A DNA stretch of 64,000 nt from assembly GCF_047495555.1 (NCBI RefSeq), contig NZ_CP166866.1:868001-932000 (forward strand), in the 5' to 3' direction. Below, piece after piece: positions 9,015 to 18,100 of this stretch. A program made the translations under genes and the position numbers. The notes beneath the pieces were generated by a model. The model worked only from the letters and a program-made list of their open reading frames with translations. It did not search any database and was not told where the DNA came from. Source of the stretch: Methanobacterium_D sp040373355. Its GTDB lineage: Archaea; Methanobacteriota; Methanobacteria; Methanobacteriales; Methanobacteriaceae. The number at the start of each line of letters is the position of its first letter. Positions within the stretch are counted from its first letter, which is position 1.

Positions 9015-9737
9015 TTAAATCATATCAAAATATTTTAAATAGGCTTCCATTTGAAGATATGATCTCTCATGGCTGTTATTATCCACTATTCCGTTTCGGG
9101 ATACTACCTCACATGTAACTGCGGGAATTCCTGCTAAGTTGCATTCATCTTCAAGTGCCCCATTATAAAGTCTACCCGCTATATCATGCCGTATCATTTT
9201 AGAAGAAGTTGATTTAGTTATAAAATCCGCTATTAAACAGCTCTTATAAGTTGGTTCTCTAGAACAAAAAACACTTTCAATACCAGGGTTACTTCCAGGC
9301 TTTGTTGAATGAAAATCACCTACAGCAGTTATTTTAAGGTCTTTAATGGTATTAATTATATTATTGGAAATAAATCCTCCCTTTGAGGCAGTTCTATTCA
9401 TATCAACACCTTTAAATCTTCGAGCATTTTGCATAGTAGCATAAGGAACTGCAAAAGGAATTATATACAGTGTTCCATTAATTTGAGATTCTAAAAGATT
9501 TTCAATAAGGTTGATGGCAGCTACTTGTGGTGGTAATTCATTTCCATGTATTCCTGCAGTAATCATTATGTGGGGGTTGCCCTTACCTATTTTTAAAAGG
9601 GGAGTACCAATTTTTGCTGCATTTAAAAGGTCCTCTGAAATACTACTGTGGGATATATATTCCATTAATGTGGCATTTTTCTCGATTTTGCCGTTTGTTT
9701 CATGGGATATAATGTTGATATTTTCGGTGAGGGTCAT
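9015..9737 (-). CDS. Succinylglutamate desuccinylase/aspartoacylase (M14-fold) family protein
   Basis: Zinc-dependent deacylase-like protein, 240 residues, cytoplasmic. The metal site is visible as HGNE (in TAGIHGNELPPQ, about 60-66) and a downstream His in GDFHSTKPG; Glu in TCEVVSRNG is the likely catalytic acid. The family removes acyl groups from amino acids or trims peptides; the substrate here is unknown. It is single and divergent from argG. Confidence 0.75.
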   Translation of the reverse strand: MTLTENINIISHETNGKIEKNATLMEYISHSSISEDLLNAAKIGTPLLKIGKGNPHIMITAGIHGNELPPQVAAINLIENLLESQINGTLYIIPFAVPYATMQNARRFKGVDMNRTASKGGFISNNIINTIKDLKITAVGDFHSTKPGSNPGIESVFCSREPTYKSCLIADFITKSTSSKMIRHDIAGRLYNGALEDECNLAGIPAVTCEVVSRNGIVDNNSHERSYLQMEAYLKYFDMI

Positions 9738-9922
9738 ATTTCCACCAATTTAGATCATTATTTATAAATAGTCTTTATTTATCTATATCCAGTATCTAAT
9801 TTATAATTAATCCTCAATTGTAAGCGTGAAATTGGATTAACACTAAAGTAAATTTATGAATTTCGGTCTTTTAAATAATATATCCAGAATTATTTTATAT
9901 TCCACCAAGTTTAAATTTACAT

Positions 9923-9939
9923 TATACAAATAGTGTATA
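9923..9939 (+). promoter_or_regulatory. Inverted repeat in the argG promoter region
   Basis: TATAC / GTATA inverted repeat about 50 nt upstream of the argG start, next to TATA-like sequence (TTATATTTTTATAG, about 9946-9959). It could be an operator for arginine or nitrogen control, but short AT-rich palindromes are common here. Confidence 0.25.
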
Positions 9940-9990
9940 GTTATCTTATATTTTTATAGATATTTATAGACTTACAAATAAGGTGAAATA

Positions 9991-11172
9991 ATGAAGAAAG
10001 TGGTTCTTGCATTCAGTGGAGGCCTGGACACATCAGTATGTATCAAATTACTTGAAGAAAAGTATGATATGGAAGTTATTACTGCATGCGTTGATGTAGG
10101 ACAGCCTGAAGAAGAAATAGAAAGGCCAGCAGCAGCTGCAGATAAAATCGGTTCCCTCAAACATTATACTGTCGATGCAAAGGATGAATTTGCAGAAGAA
10201 TTTATATTCAGGGCAATTAAAGCAAATGCTCTTTATGAAGGATACCCGTTAAGTACAGCGCTCGCAAGGCCGTTAATAGCAATGAAAATAGTTGAACTTG
10301 CTAAAAAAGAAGGTGCAGATGCAATTGCGCATGGATGTACTGGTAAGGGAAATGATCAGTTCAGATTTGAATCTATAATAAGATCAAGATCATCTCTTGA
10401 TGTAATAGCACCTATAAGAGACTTAAATCTTACAAGGAGTGAAGAAATTGAATATGCTGAAGGACATGGTATTCCACTTCCTTCTGATAAACAGTACAGT
10501 ATAGATGAAAACTTATGGGGCAGATCAATTGAAGGAGACATCTTAGAAGACCCTATGGTTGAAACACCAGAAGAAGCTTTTGAGTGGACAAAATCAACTG
10601 AAGAAGCAGATAATAAACCTCAAATTCTTGAAATTCAGTTTGAAAATGGTGTTCCTGTTGCATTAGATAATGAAAGAATGGTAGCATTGGATTTAATCAG
10701 AAAATGTAATGAAATTGCAGGGTTAAACGGTGTTGGCAGGATTGATATCATTGAAGATCGTATAATTGGCCTTAAATCCAGAGAAAATTACGAAGTACCA
10801 GGGGCTATATTACTTATAACTGCTCACAAGGCTCTTGAACAGCTTACTTTAACTAGAAGCGAGCTTAAATTTGCAGCACATGTTTCTGAAGTTTATTCAG
10901 AACTTATATACGATGGACTATGGCATGATCCTCTAAGGGAAGATATGGATGCACTTATTGATAACATGCAGAAAAGGGTAACTGGTACTGTTAAAGTAAA
11001 GCTTCACAAAGGAAACTTAAGAATTCTTGGAAGAGAATCTCCTTACAGTCTTTACAATGAAGAAACAGTTTCATTTGAAGATAAGGGAATGGATCAGCGT
11101 GAAATGACTGGAATGGTCAAAAACTATGGTATTCAGGCTGCTACCTTTAACAAAGTCTGCAAGAAAGATTAA
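9991..11172 (+). CDS. argG: Argininosuccinate synthase ArgG
   Basis: Joins citrulline and aspartate using ATP, the penultimate step of arginine synthesis. The 393-residue protein begins with the PP-loop VVLAFSGGLDTSVCI and continues with HGCTGKGNDQFRFE and DENLWGRSIEGDILE, all diagnostic of ArgG. AGGTGA lies 5 nt before the ATG. Length is normal. It stands alone; argH is not beside it. Confidence 0.97.
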   Translation: MKKVVLAFSGGLDTSVCIKLLEEKYDMEVITACVDVGQPEEEIERPAAAADKIGSLKHYTVDAKDEFAEEFIFRAIKANALYEGYPLSTALARPLIAMKIVELAKKEGADAIAHGCTGKGNDQFRFESIIRSRSSLDVIAPIRDLNLTRSEEIEYAEGHGIPLPSDKQYSIDENLWGRSIEGDILEDPMVETPEEAFEWTKSTEEADNKPQILEIQFENGVPVALDNERMVALDLIRKCNEIAGLNGVGRIDIIEDRIIGLKSRENYEVPGAILLITAHKALEQLTLTRSELKFAAHVSEVYSELIYDGLWHDPLREDMDALIDNMQKRVTGTVKVKLHKGNLRILGRESPYSLYNEETVSFEDKGMDQREMTGMVKNYGIQAATFNKVCKKD

Positions 11173-11190
11173 TATCTTTCTATTTTAATT
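11163..11190 (+). terminator. argG terminator stem-loop enclosing the stop codon
   Basis: Perfect 7-bp stem GAAAGAT / ATCTTTC with loop TAAT, followed by TATTTTAATTTTT. The argG stop codon TAA lies in the loop, so coding end and terminator are fused. Confidence 0.6.
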
Positions 11191-11299
11191 TTTAAAGTGT
11201 TAATTACTTTTTTCCACTTATTTTTCTAGATTAGTTATATTTAGTAACATATTTAATGTTTAAATGATATTAAAAACCAATATTAACTGGTGATTTTCA

Positions 11300-12019
11300 T
11301 TGCAAATATCTGGTATGTATATTGGAATAATAATATGTTTTATGGTCCTAGTTGTTTTAAGTTCTGGATGTATATCATCTGAAGGATTTATAGACTCTCT
11401 AGGTTTAAGTGATAATTCAATGAATATTATTGAACTCAATAAAACAGTAAATAATACATATTCTGTGGCTGGTGTTAGTTTTAAATGTCCTGATGGTTGG
11501 CATATTATAGGTACAAATTATATTGATAACATTATAATTTCTGGCTTTTCAAATACAACTAAATACCCTGCATTTCAGATTCAAATAATAAATAATAACT
11601 ATATCCAAAATTCAAATGATCCATCTTATACAATACCAGAAAATGAAACTGAAAATGGCCTCTTTTCAAATTTGAATATGCCTGGAGAGGTAGTTGTAGG
11701 TAATTCGTCAAATTATACTTCTATTTCTATAAATAATAATCTTTCAGAGAAACAAATTATGGATATAATGAGAAATAGTACAGATTCACTTGGTACTAAA
11801 GTTTCAAGCGATACAATTACAATAGATGGAAAAACAGCTTACAGAGACACATTTGTACTTAATAATTTATGGCCTCTTGTAATTGACCATAGAATTGAAC
11901 AGATAGTGTTTGTAAAGAATGGAAAAGCCTATTTGATGTTTTTTGAAGTTCCAAATAAAGACTATGATAAAGAAAAATCAAACTTTGACATGATAATTAA
12001 TAGTTTCAAAATTCAATAA
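11300..12019 (+). CDS. PsbP-like secreted lipoprotein
   Basis: Protein of 239 residues with a lipoprotein signal: hydrophobic helix, then LSSGCISS (Cys about residue 23). The exported part, with KCPDGWHIIG and a C-terminal GKAYLMFFEVPNKDYDKE, resembles the PsbP-like proteins common in Methanobacterium. A TTG start at 11300 is chosen because GGTGAT lies 5 nt upstream; the first ATG at 11315 has no such site. Function unknown. A shorter relative is at 58345-58833. Confidence 0.6.
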   Translation: MQISGMYIGIIICFMVLVVLSSGCISSEGFIDSLGLSDNSMNIIELNKTVNNTYSVAGVSFKCPDGWHIIGTNYIDNIIISGFSNTTKYPAFQIQIINNNYIQNSNDPSYTIPENETENGLFSNLNMPGEVVVGNSSNYTSISINNNLSEKQIMDIMRNSTDSLGTKVSSDTITIDGKTAYRDTFVLNNLWPLVIDHRIEQIVFVKNGKAYLMFFEVPNKDYDKEKSNFDMIINSFKIQ

Positions 12020-12088
12020 TTTTTTATTTAAGATAAAATTCGCAATAAATATTAAGCAGTTTGAATAATAATATATAACTGTGATAAA

Positions 12089-12352
12089 ATGGCTTTAGAT
12101 ATAATTAGTTTAGCTGTAATTGTAATTATTGCTGCAATTGGAATTTTAATTCTGCTAAAAGTTGGTGGTCTTCTTTTAAAAATAATAGTTCATGCTATTT
12201 TTGGCTGGATTATTTTAGTACTTGTAAATTTGATTCCTACTGTAAATATTCCAATAAATATATTAACGGTCTTGGTTGCTGGAATTGGGGGCGTGTTTGG
12301 AGTTATACTGTTATTAATTTTACAGTTTTTTGGAATTAATTTAGCCATCTAA
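12089..12352 (+). CDS. BofA-like membrane protein (pro-sigmaK inhibitor family)
   Basis: Hydrophobic protein of 87 residues with three helices, containing LLKIIVHAIFGWIILVLVN and a GIGGVFGVILLLILQFFGI ending. This fits the BofA family, named for an inhibitor of SpoIVFB in Bacillus. Methanogens do not sporulate, so the archaeal role must differ and is unknown. It converges on the Nnr gene 18 nt away. Confidence 0.7.
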   Translation: MALDIISLAVIVIIAAIGILILLKVGGLLLKIIVHAIFGWIILVLVNLIPTVNIPINILTVLVAGIGGVFGVILLLILQFFGINLAI

Positions 12353-12369
12353 CGTATTTTCATTTTATT

Positions 12370-13839
12370 TTATCTAAACGCATCATCAATATATTTGATC
12401 ATATCGCTTGCCATAAAGTGATATTCATATTTTACTGAGGCCATATCTCCAGCTTTACCATTAATATAAGCTCCAAGGCAAGCTGCTTCAAATGCATTGT
12501 GTCCTTTAGACATTAATCCTCCCGTAAGGCCAGCAAGGCAATCCCCAGTCCCACCCACAGTCATTCCAGGATTTCCAGTTTTATTAAGTCTTGTTATTTC
12601 TCCATTAGATATTATATCAACTGCTCCCTTTAGGAGAATTGTACAGTTATTTTCTTTTGCAACTTTTGAGACAGTTCCTATTTTATATTCAAGTGTTTCA
12701 GGCAAGGATATACCAAATAATGCCTTAAATTCTGTAGAATGGGGTGTAACAACAACATTTTCTTTTTCTTTAATTAAATCTAAATCCACTAATTTAAGTG
12801 CATCAGCATCAAGCAGCATTGGCTTTTCAATTTCTTTAACAAATTTATTTAATGCTGCGCCAGTTTCTTCTTCTCTACTCATTCCACATCCAATTACAAT
12901 AGCATCTGCTCTTTTTGAAAGTTCTATAATTTTAGGGGCATCTTCACTTACAATAAACTCTTCTGAAAGCGTTTTTACTATCAAATCCATGGAATATGAT
13001 CTTATTGTTGAAGCAACGCTTTGAGGGCAGGCAACATAAACTAAATCGACTCCTGATTTAAATGCAGAAAGTGCAGCAAGTGCGGGAGCACCAGAATAAT
13101 CATAACTTCCCCCAACTACTAGGACTGTTCCATTATTGCCTTTATGTGATGTATCTGATCGTTTTTTAAGCCTTAATAAGTCCCCTTTACCTAAAAATAT
13201 TTCTGCTTCTGGGGGAATACCTATATCGTACAGGATAATGTTTCCAACATAACTAATTTTTGCTTTTTTAAGGCCCCTTTTCATTTTATGGAATGTAATT
13301 GTGAAATCTGACCTTACCGCTTTATCTGGGACTTCTCCAGTTAAAGGATCCAGTCCACTGGGCACATCTACTGCAATTTTGATGCACCTAGATTCATTAA
13401 TAGCATCAATTGCACTGGAAATTGGTTCTCTTATTTTTCCTTTAATACCCGTTCCAAGCATAGCATCAACAATAACTGTAGAATCTAGAGCTTGAATCGA
13501 TGATGAATCTTCAATGATTTCTAATTTAAGAGAATTTAATCCAGTATTTATATTTTGGATTGCTGTCCAATTACTTTTTGTTTCAGAAGATCTTATTTTT
13601 TCTGGATTACCTAAAAAGAATAGATGCACACTGTAACCATTATTTAAAAGATGTCTTGCCGCAACAAACCCATCCCCACCATTTCCACCTGTACCTGCAA
13701 ATATTGCAACTTTGCATGGATCTAGCGTATTAGTTATAAAATCAGCCACAGATTTACCTGCATTTTCCATCAAAGCTAATTTTGGAATTCCTAAATCTTC
13801 TGCGTTGCTATCTGCAACCATCATGTCTTTTGGGGTCAT
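12370..13839 (-). CDS. nnr: Bifunctional NAD(P)H-hydrate epimerase / ADP-dependent NAD(P)H-hydrate dehydratase (Nnr)
   Basis: Repairs hydrated NADH/NADPH. The N-terminal epimerase half (about 1-210) has AIFAGTGGNGGDGFVAARHL and VDVPSGLDPLTG. The C-terminal dehydratase half (about 220-489) has VLVVGGSYDYSGAPALAA, VVTPHSTEFKALF and GNPGMTVGGTGDCLAGLTGG, the ATP/ADP-binding motif. Total 489 residues, the normal length of the fused enzyme. It is a single gene on the minus strand. Confidence 0.94.
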   Translation of the reverse strand: MTPKDMMVADSNAEDLGIPKLALMENAGKSVADFITNTLDPCKVAIFAGTGGNGGDGFVAARHLLNNGYSVHLFFLGNPEKIRSSETKSNWTAIQNINTGLNSLKLEIIEDSSSIQALDSTVIVDAMLGTGIKGKIREPISSAIDAINESRCIKIAVDVPSGLDPLTGEVPDKAVRSDFTITFHKMKRGLKKAKISYVGNIILYDIGIPPEAEIFLGKGDLLRLKKRSDTSHKGNNGTVLVVGGSYDYSGAPALAALSAFKSGVDLVYVACPQSVASTIRSYSMDLIVKTLSEEFIVSEDAPKIIELSKRADAIVIGCGMSREEETGAALNKFVKEIEKPMLLDADALKLVDLDLIKEKENVVVTPHSTEFKALFGISLPETLEYKIGTVSKVAKENNCTILLKGAVDIISNGEITRLNKTGNPGMTVGGTGDCLAGLTGGLMSKGHNAFEAACLGAYINGKAGDMASVKYEYHFMASDMIKYIDDAFR

Positions 13840-13980
13840 TGAATCACAACTATAATTTTGTATTAGTTGATTTGAATCAACTTAAAAATTTAGTAACCTA
13901 AGTATCATTATTTATATTTTATAAAACAGATTATTTAATTGTAACTTTAATTAAAATAATTTTATAGTTAATGTGATTAT

Positions 13981-15906
13981 ATGCCTCAATCACCCATACC
14001 TACAATCCTTGATCTATCTAGGAATATTCCTCCAATTCCTTCTAGGGTATTATTCTATGCGTTTACATTCCTTACAATACTGATAGTTTATGGTATTATC
14101 GGGTCTACGTTTATTATGGGCCTTAGTCCCATTGATTCTATTTATTATACAATAATAACCATAGCAACTGTGGGTTATGGTGATATTGCTCCTATAACTC
14201 CTATTCAGAAGCTTTTTTCAATAACACTTGTATTAGGGGGAGTTGGATTAGTAGCATATGCTTTTACTTTAACAATAACGGTGGTTACAATGATAGTTGA
14301 AGAAGTCACATCTGGTTCTAAAATTAGGAGAATAATTGCGGGAAGTAAGAATCACTTTGTTCTCTGCGGTTATGGAAGAGTTGGCAGGGCAGTCTTTAAA
14401 GAGCTCAAAAAAAGAAACCAGAACGCAATAATAATTGAAAGAGATACTACTCTTGTTGAAAATGAATTATGGAAGGATACTAATGTACTAGCAATACCTG
14501 GAAATGCCACTGATGAGTCAACCCTAATAGCTGCGGGAATTGAGAGGGCACGGGGAGTTATAATAGCCACTGGAGACGATGTGGATAATTTATTTATAAC
14601 CTTAACTGTGCGTGAACTGAATCCAGAAATATGGATAGTGGCAAGGGCAAGTAAAGGTGAAAATATCAGGAGGCTTTATCGTGCAGGAGCAGATAAAGTC
14701 GTATCTCCAGAGACAAGTGGTGGAGCAGATATTTATTTTGCAGCAATTGAACCTACAATGATGAAAATCACCGAAATACATGATGTCGATAATATCAAAA
14801 AAGAATCGGAGATTATATTGAAATATGGATGTACATTAGAAGATATTGAATATCATTTACCAGAATTTAAGGCCCCACTTGCAAGAAAAATAGAACTATC
14901 AAAAAGAGAAGAGCTTGATAGATTTTTAGATAGTCTAAATCGTGATGAGTCACGTAAGAGGGCATTAGAGCGTATATATGAGTCAGTTAGTGGAATACAT
15001 TCGCACTGGATTTCAGGCCCTGATAAAGAGAGTCTGGATAAAGTAACTGAAGAACTTAAAAAAGAAGGATTTCTTTTAGGCGTGAATCTTAATGAAAAGG
15101 AAATTAGAGAAGTAGCAAGAAAATATGGCAGATTAGTAGAAGTAGTCATAAAACCAGAAATGAAAATAACTGAATCACACGTAGTTGGAGATATACGTGC
15201 TGAATCGGAGATAATTTTAAAACATGGATGCACTCTCGAAGATATTGAATATTACTTACCGGGATTTAGAGAACCTCTGCATCGAAAAATAGGCTTATCT
15301 AAAATTGAAGATATGGACAAGTTTTTACAGAATCTTGAATATGATAATGCTAAAATGGAATCATTAGAAAGACTCTATGCCCTTTCAGGTGGAGGTATTC
15401 ATTCTCACACCGTTTCTGGACCGGATATAAAAAGCCTTTCTAAAGTAGAGAAAGAATTAAATGAAATGGGATATTTATTAGGAGTAAATTTATCTCAAGA
15501 AGAGATATATACTAAAATTAAAGAATATGGAAGAGTTGCAGAACTTCTTTTAAAACATGAAGTTAGTAAACTTGACGATAAGAGAATAGTAATAAAATAT
15601 GGGGGAAGAATTTTAGATTCAAAACATTATCTTCCGGGAGTAAGACAAGTTGTAACCAGAACTTTGTATGTAAATTCAGAAGATGACGTTATAAATTGTG
15701 AAGAGGAACTTAAAAAACCAGATGCTAGAAGGTCTATGGAAGCACTATATGAAATATCAAGACATATACATTCTCATACTGTAGCAGCACCTGACGTTAA
15801 TACAATAAAAAAAATTGAGGATGCTCTTGATAAAGAAGGTATCTTACTTGGAATTAATTTACCCGAAGAAGAAATATGGCGGATTGTAGAATCTCAAGAT
15901 TTTTAA
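13981..15906 (+). CDS. Two-helix potassium channel with TrkA-N domain and a triplicated C-terminal domain
   Basis: Membrane protein of 641 residues. Two hydrophobic helices flank a pore loop with TVGYGD at about 62-67, the K+ selectivity filter. A Rossmann RCK (TrkA-N) domain follows, with LCGYGRVGRAVF near 125 and IERDTTLVENELW. From about residue 261 there are three tandem copies (261-393, 394-525, 526-641) of a domain I do not recognise; each carries an HSH motif, followed by PD and LLG(V/I)NL. These replace the usual TrkA-C domain. GTGAT lies 3 nt before the ATG. Channel function is certain in outline; the ligand of the repeats is not. Confidence 0.85.
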   Translation: MPQSPIPTILDLSRNIPPIPSRVLFYAFTFLTILIVYGIIGSTFIMGLSPIDSIYYTIITIATVGYGDIAPITPIQKLFSITLVLGGVGLVAYAFTLTITVVTMIVEEVTSGSKIRRIIAGSKNHFVLCGYGRVGRAVFKELKKRNQNAIIIERDTTLVENELWKDTNVLAIPGNATDESTLIAAGIERARGVIIATGDDVDNLFITLTVRELNPEIWIVARASKGENIRRLYRAGADKVVSPETSGGADIYFAAIEPTMMKITEIHDVDNIKKESEIILKYGCTLEDIEYHLPEFKAPLARKIELSKREELDRFLDSLNRDESRKRALERIYESVSGIHSHWISGPDKESLDKVTEELKKEGFLLGVNLNEKEIREVARKYGRLVEVVIKPEMKITESHVVGDIRAESEIILKHGCTLEDIEYYLPGFREPLHRKIGLSKIEDMDKFLQNLEYDNAKMESLERLYALSGGGIHSHTVSGPDIKSLSKVEKELNEMGYLLGVNLSQEEIYTKIKEYGRVAELLLKHEVSKLDDKRIVIKYGGRILDSKHYLPGVRQVVTRTLYVNSEDDVINCEEELKKPDARRSMEALYEISRHIHSHTVAAPDVNTIKKIEDALDKEGILLGINLPEEEIWRIVESQDF

Positions 15907-16002
15907 TTTAATTAAATTTAAGAATGGGTTTCTATAAATGCAAATGAATTAAATAAGGAATTTCCGAAATTTTGATGTAAAAAAGCATATTTCAAAGGAG
16001 TA

Positions 16003-16114
16003 CGGAACTGTAGTGGTTGTGGGAGGGCAATCATATAAATCTTCAACAGGATTCAGGTCTAAAGAAGGTAAATATAGGTGCTCCTATTATGGATATATTT
16101 TTAAAGAAGATTAA
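16003..16114 (+). pseudogene. Decayed zinc-ribbon gene fragment
   Basis: One frame reads RNCSGCGRAI (16003-16032) and stops at 16036. Another reads KSSTGFRSKEGKYRCSYYG and YIFKED, ending at 16114. Joined, they resemble a small two-knuckle zinc ribbon in which the second CxxC has become C-x-x-G. A frameshift plus loss of one Cys point to a broken gene. No good start was found. Confidence 0.4.
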
Positions 16115-16123
16115 TTAAAAGAA

Positions 16124-16834
16124 TTATTCTTTATAAAAAATAGCGTTGCATTTACAAAGGTCGTGAAGTGGAGGTAGCATTTCCACCTGTTCTATATTGA
16201 ATAGTATATTATCATAAGCTTTATTACATTCTTTGCATGCATTAAATGATTTGGATATTTTAAAGTATTTATATCCTCTTTCTTTATTAATATACCAGGC
16301 TGCAAGGTTTTTTACTCTGTTTATTTCATTTTTGCTTATATGCATTGCATCATCATAATTTAATGAGGTTCTGGACATTATTTTATTAGCTGCATCTATT
16401 ATTCCCTTTCCTTCATAAACGGCTTCTGCAATTGTTTCTATAATTTTCAAACGTTTATCATCATCTAAGGGATCTATATAATCGAAATTATATAGTTCTG
16501 ATATTGAAGCCACTTCTTTGAGTGTAGATCTCTGAAGTTCTTTAGGAGTTTGTTTTTTAGATGATTTATCTTCTTTTAGTAGTCTATTAATACCATCAGA
16601 ATAATCGACATTTATGCTAAGTTTTTCTCCAGAGTTATCTGGTTTTTGGAAATATCTAGAATCAGTTTTAAATGTTTCAATTATTACTTTAACTCTATCT
16701 TTATTATATGGGATGTTTAGGTGATCAACCTGCTTTAGAGTGCCGCCGCATTCACATTCTTCAAAATCATTAACTGATTCTCCTTTTTGAAGTTCATAAT
16801 ATCCATTACACTTTTTACAGACTAAATACGGCAT
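16124..16834 (-). CDS. Zinc-ribbon protein with a phage SPP1 gp7 / Mu F-like head-morphogenesis domain
   Basis: Protein of 236 residues. The N-terminus is a zinc ribbon (CKKC at 6-9, CECGG near 28). A charged middle follows. The C-terminal part (about 130-236) has the pattern of phage minor-head proteins: KNEINRVKNLAAWYINKERG, a Cys pair in ACKEC, and a closing PPLHDLCKC, which matches the family ending PPLHPNCRC. No other phage genes are nearby, so this looks like a cellular use or a relic. No function is known. Confidence 0.6.
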   Translation of the reverse strand: MPYLVCKKCNGYYELQKGESVNDFEECECGGTLKQVDHLNIPYNKDRVKVIIETFKTDSRYFQKPDNSGEKLSINVDYSDGINRLLKEDKSSKKQTPKELQRSTLKEVASISELYNFDYIDPLDDDKRLKIIETIAEAVYEGKGIIDAANKIMSRTSLNYDDAMHISKNEINRVKNLAAWYINKERGYKYFKISKSFNACKECNKAYDNILFNIEQVEMLPPLHDLCKCNAIFYKE

Positions 16835-16997
16835 TAAATCCCTTCTTTAACTTTATATAAGATAATTTAAGCTCTTTTATATGATGCTCTATTGTGTTTA
16901 TCAACCTTATAAATTATTCTATTCCTCATTACTGGATATAAAAAGTGATACTCTAAAATAAAAAAATTATGAAATTTCATCTAAAAATAAAAAGAAA

Positions 16998-17039
16998 AAA
17001 TAAGCTAAAAACTTATTTCATGACTTAAAATAAGTCGTG
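16998..17039 (-). terminator. ftr terminator: two consecutive stem-loops
   Basis: On the minus strand a 9-bp stem (17019-17039, one G-T pair) encloses the ftr stop codon. A second 7-bp stem AAATAAG / CTTATTT (16998-17018) follows directly and runs into a T-rich stretch. Strong candidate for intrinsic termination. Confidence 0.6.
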
Positions 17040-17918
17040 AAGGTTTATTTTATATGCTCCAAGGTTACCGCCGAAGTTTCCAGCGCTTATTTTTAAAACA
17101 CCTGGAACTTTTACAGCAGCTTCTATTCCTACTTTCATTGCTTCTTTAACAACTTCTTCGTTTACACCGTCAATAACAATTTCGTAAACACCGTTTACAT
17201 CTGCAGGAATATCACTATCTTCTACTTCATCTTTAAGAGTAACACACATTTTTTCGTTGGTGGAAGCACCTAGGAATTTGTATTTGTTGGATCCGACTTT
17301 GGAACCGGAAGCGACTACTCCTCCAGGGAATGGAGTTATAGCTCCTTCAATTGCTTCTATAGCGTCAACAGCAGCTTCAGCAGCGATCAAAGCTGAGGAC
17401 TGACTGTCGCCCATTATAAAGAAGTTTCCACCTGCTACTCCTGATTTTATTCCGAATTCTCCTTCAACTAAGAAGTCACCAGACATAATTGGAATGGAAT
17501 AAACAGTTCTTCCATCAATGTCTAATTCTTTTTCAAATCCGTCACCGAAGAATTTTAACTTAAATCCAACATTTAGTTTCTCTTCTTCATCATCGAGAGC
17601 ATCGAAAGCTGCGGTTGTTGCAGCGGTGAGCACACACATTCCTACTCTTTCTAATAATTCATGATCAAGCTTTTTTTTGCTCATATTGCAGATCATAATA
17701 TTGTAACCAGGTCTTCCGTCAGGAGTTTCTTCTGGAGGAACGTAATTGTCTATTCCTGCTTCTGCCGGACAACCAATAACTGAAGTTCCGTAACCTGTTG
17801 CTTCAGTTGCTGCAATTTTTGCAAGTTTTTTAGTTGCTGCAGTTACAAGGATTCTTGAAACTTGTATACCGAATGCTTCGGCAAATGTATCTTCTATTTC
17901 TACACCGTTTATTTCCAT
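17025..17918 (-). CDS. ftr: Formylmethanofuran--tetrahydromethanopterin formyltransferase Ftr
   Basis: Moves the formyl group from formylmethanofuran to tetrahydromethanopterin, the second step of CO2 reduction to methane. The 297-residue protein starts MEINGVEIEDTFAEAFG and contains GYGTSVIGCPAEAGID and TPFPGGVVASGSKVGS, unmistakable for the family. The ATG at 17918 is chosen over an in-frame GTG at 17927 because that GTG is part of the GGTGAT ribosome-binding site. A TATA box AAATATATA lies about 40 nt upstream. It is monocistronic. Confidence 0.97.
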   Translation of the reverse strand: MEINGVEIEDTFAEAFGIQVSRILVTAATKKLAKIAATEATGYGTSVIGCPAEAGIDNYVPPEETPDGRPGYNIMICNMSKKKLDHELLERVGMCVLTAATTAAFDALDDEEEKLNVGFKLKFFGDGFEKELDIDGRTVYSIPIMSGDFLVEGEFGIKSGVAGGNFFIMGDSQSSALIAAEAAVDAIEAIEGAITPFPGGVVASGSKVGSNKYKFLGASTNEKMCVTLKDEVEDSDIPADVNGVYEIVIDGVNEEVVKEAMKVGIEAAVKVPGVLKISAGNFGGNLGAYKINLHDLF

Positions 17919-18100
17919 GATTATCACCGTTTGATGGTAGATTAGGAAATAGTATATATTTTTCTATTTGATTTTTGATATCATAGAAAAAATTTGATCA
18001 AGACATACAATGAATCTTGAAAATATTTAACTATTTAAGAAAAAAAATTCTTGATAATAAACCATTAATTGATGTTTTAAATTCAAAAATAATAAATTTA

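Noticed and set aside
12497..13024. Plus-strand frame of 175 codons opposite nnr
   Set aside because: Lies wholly within a certain gene and shows no family features.
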